Source: Semisulcospira habei
Taxonomy: Eukaryota > Mollusca > Gastropoda > Semisulcospiridae
Length of the DNA stretch: 64,000 bases
NCBI GenBank assembly: GCA_036245525.1
Contig: BTPG01000002.1
Coordinates: forward strand, 118,584,286 to 118,648,285
Reading direction: 5' to 3'
The position numbers were made by a program, and so were the translations under genes. Shown here piece by piece: positions 20,400 through 30,451 of this stretch. How positions within the stretch are numbered: position 1 is the stretch's first letter; each line of letters begins with the position of its first letter. The notes under the pieces are model-generated. The model did not search any database and was not told where the DNA came from. It saw only the letters and a program-made list of their open reading frames with translations.

Positions 20400-22516
20400 G
20401 CTGGTCCAAGTACAGAACATATAAACGCTTCATGAGAAGTATTGGTGTCAACCTTGAAAGTGAAAGAAAAGAAAGGCAGGCCCTGAAGGAAGCACTCTGT
20501 GGCAGAGTGACCATTGAACAAAAAAATCTGATCTTTACAAAGTTACAAACAAGAAGGAAAGCCAGAAAATGCCTGTCGCATACATAGAAGATCTCACACA
20601 TTTTGTTCCTGAACTGCTTGACAAGTATGAAGCTGCAAATCTTCTTGAATGGCATGAACAAATACCAAAAGATGAAATTTGGATAAAACTATGAGGAGAT
20701 CATGGCGGTAACAGTTATAAAACAATGCTTCAAGTTGCTAATCTCCAAAACCCTAACTCTAAACACAATACGTTTTTGATGTGTATGGCTAACTGTAAAG
20801 ACAGTCATGAAAATCTTCAAACAATTTTGCAGCCATTTAAAGAGCAGGTTTCAGTTCTCCAAACCATGAAATGGAAAGAAAAACATATGTGTATTTCTGT
20901 TTGGAGATTATGATTTTCTCCTCAAACTTTTTGGTCTCTCAGGAGCACAAGGGGTCCACCCTTGTCTCTGGTGCACAGCTTCGAAAAGTCAGCTACAAAG
21001 AGCTCCACATGAGCGAGTACAAGTGAAACAAAGAACTCTGAACAACATCAAGAGGGATTACAGGCGATACATTCGTGCAGGAGGAGACAAAAAGAATGCC
21101 AAGGGTTACAACAATGATGTACATGAACCAATCTTTGATGCTGAGATTTCGCAAACGGCACCACCATACCTCCATCTTCTGTTAGGTATAGTAAAAAAAC
21201 ATCATTCCCTCCTGGAGCAAGAATGCCACGAACTTGATAAAGCCATTGCTGAAAGACTGGCTGAGGGAAAGCAGGAACATGATGAAAACACACCTTTTGA
21301 AAAGTACATTTCAAAAGTAAGAGTCATCAAAGAACTGGAAAAAAGATTGATTGATTGTACATTGCTTAACGTCCCGACAGCAACAAGGCTTTCTCAGGAC
21401 GTGCCTGCACTGCTTGTGAAAAAAAAAACTAAACAGAACATTGAATGTATGTCGCCAGCCGGTCAAATACATTAAATAAACCTAACACATGGGGCCTAAA
21501 TAAAGCTAAGACCATTTAGCAACACACATCCAATATCAAGAGCTACAGGCAGTGCAGACAGTAGGGAGAGTTTTAAAAAGGCAAATACAGGAGAATGGAC
21601 CTCGGGTAGACAGAAACACATGCCCCAGAATAGAGAGAAAAACTCACCCTGTGGGGCTGACCAGGGTGACCCTGGGAACTAAAAAGTACCTAACCCCACC
21701 CAAGTCCCCCAGGGCAGACCCGGGTGGGGGTGGAAAAAAGAAAACAGCTGACCGAGGGTATTGCAGTGTTGAGCGACAAGGGACACAATGAGAGTGCTAA
21801 GCATTTTGATGAACGACGTGAGCAGAAGATGCAGCGGGTAGCAGAATTCGAGGACAAAATAGAAGCTCTGAGAGGAGACAAAGTTGCCATTTCTGTGCGG
21901 GCCTGTCACTTCTGGCCTTGACGAAGCACTAAAGAGGAATAAGATATTCATGCAAGCATACCATGGCCGTTCATTTGTTGGCAACCACTGCCACCGTTAC
22001 TTTAAGTATGATGTGTTGACTGATGTTGGTGACAGTGTTATCAGCAATACCATGAAGCTGGCAGATGATCCTAAACTTCATGCAGCAGCGCATGACATAT
22101 CCTTAAAGTTCCGAATTCTGAACGACCTGTACTCACAAGTTCATGTTAATGTTTCTCACAAAATGACAGTGAAGAGCAAGAATGAATCAATGCAAGACAT
22201 CAATGACAAGATATCAAACTACATGCGTTTTTTTCGAAGTACTTTTCCAGCCATTAGCATCATTCAGAAACAACATATCCTGGAATGTCACTGCGTTGAA
22301 TTTATGACAAAGTGGGGTTTTGGTTTGGCGCTTCATGGTGAGCAGGGAGGTGAAGAGAGTCCCACTACCATTAACATTCTAAAGAGCAGGACATATGGCT
22401 TGCAGACAGAGGAGGAAAAACTCAGACTGCTCATGACCGAGCACATGACACTCGTGTCACCCGTCCTCCACTCCGTCATTCCTCCTGTAGTCAAACAGAA
22501 AAAAATTCTCGCATAG
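20400..22516 (+). pseudogene. Putative DDE transposase domain of the RAG1-like transposon
   Basis: Readable pieces in order are: VAYIEDLTHFVPELLDKYEA, a block around GDHGGNSYKTMLQVANLQN with an in-frame TGA just before it (near 20692), FGDYDFLLKLFGLSGAQGVH followed by PCLWC (frameshift before it, near 20890), a coiled-coil-like stretch (HSLLEQECHELDKAIAERL), then after a SINE-like insertion YHGRSFVGNHCHRYFK and finally KWGFGLALHGEQGGEES. GDHGG, GDYD and HGEQGGE are candidate D, D and E catalytic sites by position. Cys/His pairs (PCLWC, ECH) could bind zinc. Several frame breaks make the copy inactive. Confidence 0.6.
21347..21730 (-). mobile_element. SINE-like repeat S, copy 1
   Basis: Flanked by the 11-bp duplication TGGAAAAAAGA (21336-21346, 21731-21741). 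Read on the minus strand it begins with a C-rich CCACCCGGGTCTGCCC segment and ends with GTTAAGCAATGTACAATCAATC, a CAAT-type tail. No clear tRNA-like A/B boxes were seen. The four full copies in the window share both ends, so they are one retroposed family. Confidence 0.9.
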
Positions 22517-22715
22517 ACGGCGCCAGAGTTGTGTATCTGTGAACAGAAACTCGGTATTCGGTTCTTATGTCTAGTGTGTCAGAAAATGTGTTAAACCTCA
22601 AGGTATGTTTAAAAACACTGTTGAATATTGTGACCTGTTATGGACCGATCGGATTTCGGGACGGCAATAGCAGTCTGTGGAGTACCGAGACGGCTGCGGG
22701 CGAGAAATGCCAGAA

Positions 22716-23221
22716 CACGCGACCTGTCAGTGACCTCATTAACCACCCTCCTGCTTCCCGTCCCCCACCATGAAACCAAAATCCGGTAAGTGATACTTAC
22801 TGTAGGCATGCTGACCCTTATGCATGCAAGTGTGTTTCATTGGGAAAAGTAGCGTCTTCATGTTATGGCTGTGGGAACTTTGTCAATTTCACAACAAACA
22901 CCGACATAGTACATCAACAAATTCTCGTTCCCTTAATTTTCATCATAACCTGCTACACAAGTGTAAGTCGTAATGTTGTCACGTTTGGTATCAGTGTGTA
23001 GGTGAGAATTTCAACTTTTGAACGATGTTGCTTCCACAACAGTCACTTCAGGCAGAGATGTGTTATGAATACAAACCAGTAGGTAGTTGTTATAGCAGCA
23101 GAGCGCCGGTCACGCCGTGTACCGCTCAGTAGCAAGTGTGATATAAATAGAATGAGCGCGCGAGAGTGGAATTTGACCTCACTGCGCCTTATCTCTCTGG
23201 CAGCTGGAAGCGAACTAAGTG
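22716..23221 (-). repeat. Right long TIR of the RAG1-like transposon
   Basis: Inverted partner of 17905-18407. It ends CGAACTAAGTG at 23221. Immediately outside, the DIRS1 reverse-transcriptase reading resumes within about 20 bp. Confidence 0.92.
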
Positions 23222-24477
23222 CTAGGCGCCAGCACTGGCTGGTAAAGCCGTGAGAAGGGAGTCCCTGTTCTCCTCTAGGGCAGCCGCAACCTGGTTTCGG
23301 AGGAGTAAGTCGTCCAAGTAGTTGGAGGTTGGGCTCGAGGCCGTCTGAACCTGGCGATCACCCTGTCAATCAGGGTTCATATAGACTTTTGAGCACAAAA
23401 TTCCAGGACATTACAAGGGCTTTCAAGGGCCATTTTGCGAAAATTCCTTGTTGATAAAGCTTGTAATCGAAACAGCAGGTTTACTTGCCGCAATGAGTTG
23501 CTGTTTCTTCCCTTTTGCGTGGCTGACAAGGGCACTTTCTCCCATTGTTCTTAGATCGATCGGTTTTTTTTTTGCACACACAACAAAAGCAAGCATGTTT
23601 GTCTGTCTTGTCTTCGCGAACCCAATCCTCATGGTCTTTTTTAACAGCCACGATCGATTGAACGTGCATTTTCCGTTTGGCATCTTGACTCTTCGGCGCA
23701 CAATTTTTCTCGAACGCAGAACAACTTCAGGTGGTACTTGATAACTCTGTTTCAACTTCCTGTGGTGATTATGTCCCTTGATGAGCAGACGACGTTTTCG
23801 TCGCTGTATCGGTTTTTTTTTCTAATCGAAATCCCTTTCAAAATTTGTTTTATATTTTCTTAAACTCTTTCGGTTTTATTTTCTTAACTTCATTATCATT
23901 AATACTCTGAGCCCATGCTTGATTTTCAAGGGTTTTTCAAGGATATATATCAGTAAATTTCAAGGGTATTCAAGGCCTTGAAATGGGCATCTCAGAATTC
24001 TAGGGTTTTCCAGTGCTTCAAGGGCGCATAGGAACCCTGTCAATGATCCTGGTGAAAACCCACAGGCCGAGGTTGAGGCCGAAGGGGAGCGTCAGGAAAT
24101 TGGTACACCACTCCGCGAGGCGAGGCGAAGTGCAGGCAAAGGCGGGAGGCCGGGTGGACAGGCACATGTAGATATGCATCCGCCAGGTCGAGGCTTATCG
24201 CAAAGTCCCGGGGTTGTACCGCCGCTCTCAGGGCTCTGGTTGTTTCCATCCGGAAGCGAGGGGCCGAAATGTACTGGTTTAGCGCCGAGAGGTCTATGAC
24301 AGGGCACCACTTGCCATCAGGCTTGGGTACAACGAAGTGTCGGCTGTAGAAGGCCCGGGGAGTTGTGTCACGCCACCACCTGTGGCCTCCTTCCGGAGTA
24401 GTCAGATGATTTCGCCATAGAGAGCTTGTGCCTTGCGCTGGTCGTCTGGGACTCGTGTCCAAAGGGGGGAGAGTCAT
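23222..24477 (-). pseudogene. DIRS1 reverse transcriptase N-terminal and palm region (split by hAT H3)
   Basis: The minus reading 24477-24040 has FVVPKPDGKWCPVIDLSALN, TTRALRAAVQPRDFAISLDLADAYLHVPV and the start of the GL..SP..F block. After removing H3 it continues with the catalytic box as NYLDDLLLRNQ near 23300. A frameshift occurs near 24110. YLDD is the usual DIRS/LTR-type catalytic box, with both aspartates kept here. The rest of the domain lies left of the RAG1-like transposon at 17904 downward. Confidence 0.85.
23371..24039 (-). mobile_element. hAT relic H3 with N-terminal zinc finger coding
   Basis: The ends are CAGGGTTC and GAACCCTG, with a 5-bp duplication TCAAT (23366-23370, 24040-24044). 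The minus strand reads (two overlapping frames, 23755-23423) MPNGKCTFNRSWLLK, then ACFCCVCKK and LRTMGESALVSHAKGKK. This Cys..Cys..His arrangement is seen at the N-terminus of several hAT-type transposases. The rest of the transposase is missing. Confidence 0.8.
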
Positions 24478-27101
24478 AACGGCGGGGGAGCCTGGAAGGG
24501 GATCCGCAGGCCCTCCGTTACGGTTGAGAGAATCCTAGGGTCGTCCTGAAACAGCTGGTGCCAAGCGTCGCTGTGATGCGCTAGCCACCCGCCGACTGGA
24601 GACCCTGTAGGGGTCGACGGGGGCAGGTCAGCGGGCCCGGGCTGCGCCCAGGTTTCCGGGCGCCTCTGGACCAGGCTGGGTGGGAGGGGGGGAGGGGGGG
24701 GGGGAGGCGTGCAGCCGTGAGGGCGGGAGACGAGCGGTGCCGCGGCCTTTAGGACGATGGGCGGGGAGTGGGGATCTGAAGGACCGCAGGGCGCGACCCA
24801 CGGCCCTGCGGGCAGACAAAGCAAGAAGAAGGGACGCCAGAGCTGGGTCAAATATCCTTAGAAGACTCCTTAACGGTCTGTTAGGTGGGTCCGAACAGCA
24901 GGGGTCCCCCGAAAGGAGCGTGGCGTAGCTGGGTCTTCACGAAGGGCGGTAGGGAGGGGCAGAGAGACAGGATGGCGTCCCGATGCATCAAATCGCAACT
25001 GGCAGCCATCGCCATGGAGTTGGCCGAAGAATGAAACGCCGCCCGATTCGCCGCTACTAGAACCGTATGTATGTTGTGTAGAAGAGCCGAGGCCGAAAGG
25101 TCCCCAGTGTCTTTGAGACATCTACTCAAGAAATCCTGCGCAGGCCAAGGAGTTACGAACCAGGGTCGCTGTCTTTTCCAGGCCATGGAACCCCGGGCCC
25201 GTTGTCCCGCCTGGGCTCCTACCTGCAACATCGCTGCTCTGTCTATCGCCGGCAGGGGACAGGAGAACGCCTGGGAGTGCCCTGCGTACCATTGTTGGCG
25301 GAAATGGATGTCCATCCCGGCTGGCCACCTTGAGTCCGAAAAGAAGCCCTGATCTCCGAAGATGTCCTGTAAGACGTGCCGAGAATGACTCCGCAAGGTC
25401 CCGAAAACCCGTCGGCTGAGGGAGGGTTTTGAGGCGCTTAGTCTGCCACGGTGCGTCTACCATCACCGCAGCCTTCCTCTTTAGGGGTGGGGTCGGGGGG
25501 CAGACATCCGGGGGGAGGAAGGACAAGATGAGTTGAGAGGCCTCCATAAGGGAGCGCAGTGTCTGAGCCGTCCGAGCCATGGCAACTGAAGAAAGCGACA
25601 AAGACGACCTACCACTGGGGGACGCTGAGCGACGGTAATCCATACTGATGGCCGATGCAGAGTCCTCCGGGTGGAGGCTGAAAGCCTCGTCGTCGTCCCA
25701 CGAAGAGAGTGGGGATGAAGATCGAGCCGTGCAAGATGAGCGACGTGAGGTGACTGGAGAGGGGAGGCTCCTGCGGCTAGAGAACTAGGGTGGGGGGGGG
25801 GGGGGAGGGGGGGGGGGGAAGAGTCGGCAGAACCCGAAGAGCAGCTGTTCCTCCAGGTGTCGAGTCCATAAATCCGATCGGTGTCCGAGAATCCGTCGCG
25901 AAGATCGGCTGCGTGGAAACGTCAACACGGAATGCCGGTCAATAGGAGGAGAAAGGCTCTGCGAATGTCGTGTGTCACACCAGGGTCGGTAGGCAGAAGA
26001 GCCGGAACGGGGAGAGGAGTGCTCCCTGCGTGCCCGGTCCCGCGGAATCCGTAAGCTGGGTCGGAGAACCCGAACGGTGTCCTGTTCTGTCCCTGCTTCG
26101 TTAACGTTTCTGGGCCAAGGCTGTGAGGTTTCCATCTCTTCGCAGGGGGATGGGGGGGGGGGGGGGGTGGAGGTCCCAGTTGGCGAGGTGGTCTTGGGTT
26201 CCAGCGGTCTGTACACGTTTATTGTGCGCTTGGTGGCTCCTCCGAGAGGCCTGTGGGTGCTGACATCGTGGAGGCCTTTCCTTGTGCGGAGTTGTCTTTC
26301 CGGGAGCCTGGGCACGACGCTCGTCCGGTCGGTGGCCGACAGGCCTCCCGGTCTCCAAGTGGTGATCTCGGGAACTTAAAGCCTGGACTCGACGCTCTGA
26401 GAGAGGGGGGGTCAAGGCTCTAGAGGCCCGAATGCGGCTAGGGAGCAAGTCCTTTCGGCCGCTGCCAAGTAATTGACTCGCCGAAGGGTGGGGGCGGGCT
26501 CCTCGTGCCTGGTCGTGACGGGGGGCCAAGTCCCGTCTGTGTTTTTGGTGGTCGCGTGGTTTTCTCTCCACTGGGGGTGGGAGGGTTGGAGGCCCAGGAG
26601 GCTGGATCCGGTGTGGTGGTGGGCTCACCATATCTGAGGTAGCTCGCCTCTGTGATCCGAGGACGGCGGAGGCGGCGGTAGGGAGACGTGTGGCTCCTTG
26701 ACCTGGCCTGGCCTTTTTCTATTGTAGAAGCGCCAAAGCTGCGACCACTGCTCCTCGACCCAAGTAGTGCAGATAACACGTGCACCCTGAGGAGCAACCT
26801 GTGCACGGTAGGCACACCACGTGGGTATCCGTAGGCCACTGAATTGACCACAGTTGGTGCAGGTCATGATGTGTGCACTGTAACAGAAAGCAAACAATAA
26901 CTGCCGCCGTGCGTGCGCAAGGCCTGTGGAAAAGGCCACATGTTTCACGACAGGCGTACACTGTAACGGACAGCAACCAGTGCTGCCGCCGTGCGTGCAC
27001 GAGGCCTCTGGAAGTTTCCTGAAGACACAACACACAAAGTCTACCACGTGCGCACGACCGGAGGCCGGTTGAGTACCCGGTTGATGCCGCAGCCTGGCCA
27101 T
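24474..27101 (-). pseudogene. DIRS1 gag-like region
   Basis: Several overlapping minus frames (27101-26625, 26631-26101, 26315-25785, 25643-25122, 25396-24881, 24851-24474) together parallel the gag of DIRS2. The N-terminal module reads MTCTNCGQFSGLRIPTW and later EEQWSQLWRFYNRK, matching the Cys-rich start of DIRS2 gag. The middle matches DIRS2 at LKRKAAVMVDAPWQTKRLK and RWYAGHSQAFSCPLP. Long C/G runs (24686-24706, 25791-25818, 26152-26168) have expanded in the sequence and disrupt the frame. Confidence 0.75.
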
Positions 27102-27259
27102 GTCACCTGCTGAGAGGCATTAACCGAGGCCTTACCTTGCCATCACCAACACTGCTACAAGATCCAAAGTTTCCTAAAAAACACCAACACTAAAGTCCAC
27201 CGGTAAAAACACCATACACAGTCGAAGCGTAGCGAGGCTGAAACACGTCCGTACACAAA

Positions 27260-27449
27260 CAGCTAAGTATAAAGACTGGCGGGAAAGTTATGCGCATGAC
27301 CGGATGGGGAGACAAGGGAGGCCACTCGGGGGTCCTTGGTAACGACTCTCTAAAGTGGCCTTCCGGGTTACGTAGTGTACACAACGGAAGCTTAGGCTGA
27401 AATTGGGTAAGCTAAGTGTAACTTCCTATCAGTAATGCCATTGGTAAGA
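27260..27449 (-). repeat. DIRS1 right inverted terminal repeat
   Basis: Complement of 15265-15453. It ends near GTTTTGAGGAAAC, a terminal word also found in the solo terminus at 33140-33285. Confidence 0.85.
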
Positions 27450-27465
27450 GTTTTGAGGAAACAAA

Positions 27466-28067
27466 TCAATTGACCACATCAGCGTAAAGAGTCATGTCAG
27501 ATTAGCATGGTGCCTAGACAAAAGCCATTTTAATCCGACATGACTCCGAGTAATCAAGCTGATGACACAGCTCTTCAGGTGTCACAGATGACCCAACTGG
27601 TGAAGAAGGCAACAACAGTAACGGCCCTCCCTCATCCAGTGATCCACTCAGCAAAATAAGAAAGAAATTAAAATTGTTTCTGTAGGGTAGTGCTCAAGCT
27701 CCTGACAGAATGTAGATTTGCAGGATCTGGCATGGCACCCAGCTTTTTTCTCCCTCCGTTTCTTACAGGAAAGACTACAGCAACTCTGTCCTGCCTTATA
27801 CAGAGGTTTTTTTAACTGTGCAATGGTCCGTGACGACCCCCCCACCCCACCCCCACCCCTAGGTCTTGCCTGGCACCAAATTTTAAGATTATACCTTGAA
27901 TAGCTTCCGAGAAAATGCAAAAGTGTGCCACAGACGATGGATGAATGACCACGAGCCCATTACATAGACTCACCTTGCTATTGCATGTGAGCATAAAACA
28001 AGCATATTAGTCCTGAATACAATTTCAACATGAGTCATGGCTCAATGATCACAACAAAGAACTATAC
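27466..28067. other. CHD intron sequence with short repeats
   Basis: Contains an inverted repeat (GTCATGTCAGATTAG at 27493 with its near-complement ending about 27547) and, at 27890-27995, the terminal segment of the tandem-repeat V family. No coding was recognised. Confidence 0.5.
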
Positions 28068-28247
28068 CTTGGCAAATGTGGATCCTTTGCCCTCACTCTC
28101 AATCTGGATGACCTTGGTGCGTCGCTGAAGGATGAGGTCAATGTCCTCTTCACAGAACTTGTCGCCAGCACTGTCATCCTCCATCAGGGCCCCATATGCT
28201 CCCTTTTTCAGCAGGTCCTCCACCTCCTTCTTTGACAACTGGTTTTG
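28068..28247 (-). CDS. CHD7/CHD8-like: CHD-type remodeller, exon 9 of the ten seen
   Basis: 60 codons, acceptor ttgccag and donor gtatag, phase 0 at both ends. It reads [20 protein letters not shown], then [14 protein letters not shown] and [12 protein letters not shown], the conserved segment immediately C-terminal to the second helicase lobe in CHD6-9. The sequence distinguishes class III CHDs from CHD1/2 and CHD3/4/5. The next exon to the 3' side is 15033-15143. Confidence 0.95.
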
Positions 28248-28341
28248 CTGGCAATGAGAAAATAAAACCTCAAATTTAAGAATGGCAAAGCCCTTATGGT
28301 TCACATGTATGACTGATCAAAATTTTGATGAAAGTAAAATC

Positions 28342-28535
28342 CAGGCATGGGAATTGCCCAAGCAAAAATCATCTGAAACTAGGCCTTCAACCTCAGGCCT
28401 CCAAGAAGCTAGACCTTGCTTTCCTTTCCAGGGACCGAAAAATCAAACGACGGGGGTGGGGGGTGGGGGGGTGGGTGGGGGGGGGGGGGTAAGGAGCTAG
28501 ATACCTCGACACCTGCGGCCGAAAAAAATCAGACT

Positions 28536-28573
<38 letters not shown>

Positions 28574-28862
28574 ATCACGACGCCTTCATTTCAGGGTCCA
28601 AAACAAAATCGGCAAATAGGTGCACATCTGCCCACCTAGATTTACTGCGCGGCGTGCTCGGCCACCAGTGCGGGTCGCGGACACGGCCTGCCGCGTCATA
28701 TCCTGCCCGCGATGTTTAACCGGTGCTCTGCTCGTTTTGCTACCCACGTTTTTTTCCCCCGCGGAAACGCCTTTTTATTTTCGCGGATGATCTCTTCTTT
28801 TTCGCGGAATTCGCGGATGATCTCTTCTTTTTCGCGGAATTCGCGGACAATTCCCATACCTG
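28342..28862. mobile_element. hAT-type miniature element H2 with poly-G tracts
   Basis: Same family as H1: ends CAGGCATGGGAATT and complement, 6-bp duplication AAAATC (28336-28341, 28863-28868). It carries three copies of the CAGxGxCCxAAAAAATC-type motif, two of them followed by long G runs (28447-28490 interrupted; about 28536-28572 pure). A duplicated segment near the right end reads TCGCGGATGATCTCTTC twice. Confidence 0.88.
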
Positions 28863-28879
28863 AAAATCTTATCAAACAA

Positions 28880-30395
28880 GAATAGTAAAGCCCTCAATGC
28901 TCACATGCAGGACCAATCCACATTAAAGAACTCTGTTAGCTTGACCTTCCCACAGGTCACTTAAATAAGCAAGTGTTCTAACATAAGGAATGGATTGGCA
29001 TTTGTACGCGCAAAATCTATCTTTTCTCAAAATGTACACATTTTTCCCTTGATCTTTTTGAGTATCGGTAGGGAACCAAACTAGTATGCATAGAAAAGTC
29101 TTATCATCAGCTACCTTTCTGCCAAATTTGGTTTCAAAAGTTTTGCAAAAATCCTGATAAAAAAGCAAATTCAACAAAAACAAAAATACATTTTCACGTA
29201 ATTTGCGGATCCATTGTGACCCTTGACCTTTGCAAGAGGTCATCCAAGTTAGCATTCTTAGGAATGTCTTACCATCAGGTATTTCTGTACCACGTTTGGG
29301 ATGGAAGTTGTCAGTAGTATTTGAGAAGAAAAAAAAATTGTTGTCAAAAATAGAGTATTTGTGACCTATTTCCTGATCTCTTGTGACCCTTAACCTTTCT
29401 GAGGGGTCATCCAAAATAGTATGCATTGGAAGGTCTTACTACCAGGTATCTCTGTACCAAGTTTGGGTTTGACGTTATGCATAATATTTGAGAAAAAAAC
29501 ATCTTGTATGGCTATTTTTGACCAATTTCCTGAGCTCGTGACCCTTGACCTTACTGATGGGTTAACCAAATTAGTATGCATAGAAAGGTCTTACCACCAG
29601 GTATCTTTGTCCCAAGTTTGGGTTTAAAGTTGTGAATAGTGTGTTGGAAAAAAAATCAATTTTGTCAAAATATGACAATTTTTTTTTAACCTATTTCCTG
29701 ATCCCCTGTGACTTTGACCTTTAAGGGAGGTCACTCATATTGGTATGTTTAGAAAGGTCTTGCCACAAAGTACAATTGGGCCAAGTTTGAAGACTGTGGC
29801 TTGAATATTCTCCAAGAAAATGCCAAGGTTAAAGTTTACTGCAGATGACGGTCAACGGACAGCCGACCACTAGCCCAGAACACACTTTCGCTTCGCACGT
29901 GCCAAAAATGCCATATTATTTTCATGTCTATCGACCTCTTGCGACCCTTAGCATGCACAGAAAGGCTTTAACATCAGGTATCTCAGTACCAAGTTTGGGT
30001 GTGAAGTTGGTATTTTAGGAGAAAACTATTTTTGTGAATATATGGTCATTTTTTACCTATGTGTGGACCTCTTGCGACCAGTAACCTTTCAGTGGGGTCA
30101 TTCAAATTAGCATGCATAGAAAGGTTTTACCAAATAGTATTTGAGAGAAAAAAAGTTTTGCGAAAGTATGGCAATTTTTAACCCATTCAAGACCCCCTGT
30201 GACCTTGACCTTCGAAAGAGCTCAATGAAATCGGTATGTTTAGAAAGGTCTTGCCAAAAAGTACCAATGGGCCAAGTTTGAAGACAATGGCTTGAATAGT
30301 CTGAGAAAATGCCAACGTTAAAGTTTCCCATGGACGCCAAATGGATGACCATTGGCCCAGTACACACTTTTGCTATTGCAAGTAAGCCATAAATT
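28880..30395. repeat. V-family element: ~150-170-bp tandem units
   Basis: About eight imperfect units, each with TGACCCTTGACCTTTCTGAG, AAATTAGTATGCATAGAAAGG, GTCTTACCATCAGGTATCTC and CCAAGTTTGGGTTTGAAG, end twice in a segment with AAAGTTT..GACGG..GGACAGCCGACCACTAGCCC. The ends carry short inverted words near GGCTCACGTG, so the array may be the body of a miniature DNA element. Partial copies lie at 27890, 49670, 60610, 61545 and 61797. Confidence 0.75.
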
Positions 30396-30451
30396 AAAAC
30401 AGCCAAGCTAATGTATAAATTAAAATATACATTCAACCCAAAAATTGCACC

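Larger units (their letters stand above)
17905..23221 (+). mobile_element. DNA transposon with ~505-bp TIRs and RAG1-N-terminus-like coding
   Basis: A 5317-bp element bounded by long inverted repeats (17905-18407, 22716-23221), outermost bases CACTTAGTT. It interrupts the DIRS1 reverse transcriptase, whose reading resumes on both sides. Plus-strand coding has an N-terminal zinc module resembling the N-terminal part of RAG1, an AT-hook-like KRGRPAKRG, and a C-terminal region with putative DDE residues. It is decayed by stops and frameshifts and interrupted by a piggyBac relic (19712-20395) and a SINE-like repeat (21347-21730). A target duplication could not be fixed; about 20 bp on each side are ambiguous. 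From memory, the layout resembles N-RAG-TP elements described in Aplysia. Confidence 0.8.
15222..27465 (-). mobile_element. DIRS1: DIRS-like tyrosine-recombinase retrotransposon, heavily interrupted
   Basis: Terminal repeats at about 15265-15453 and 27260-27449 are inverted with respect to each other, as in DIRS elements. Between them, on the minus strand, come a Cys-rich/gag region (27101-24474), reverse transcriptase (24477-24040, 23365-23222, 17904 onward) and RNase H (to 16865). Insertions split the reverse transcriptase twice: a hAT (23371-24039) and the RAG1-like transposon (17905-23221). No tyrosine recombinase was found between 15510 and 16860, so that gene is lost or replaced. The element sits in a CHD intron, in the same orientation as the gene. 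Confidence 0.85.

Noticed and set aside
17905..23221. Identification as ProtoRAG or Transib
   Set aside because: The C-terminal part lacks the RAG1/Transib core words I know, there is no RAG2-like Kelch gene, and the TIRs are ~505 bp rather than short RSS-like ends. Only the N-terminal module resembles RAG1.
25785..28578. Proline- or glycine-rich open frames (e.g. at 28393-28619, 25785-26315 ends)
   Set aside because: Produced by poly-G/poly-C runs.
28923..29581. Minus-strand frames across the V-family array
   Set aside because: The repeating peptide follows from tandem DNA units; no unit-level purifying pattern or known motif.
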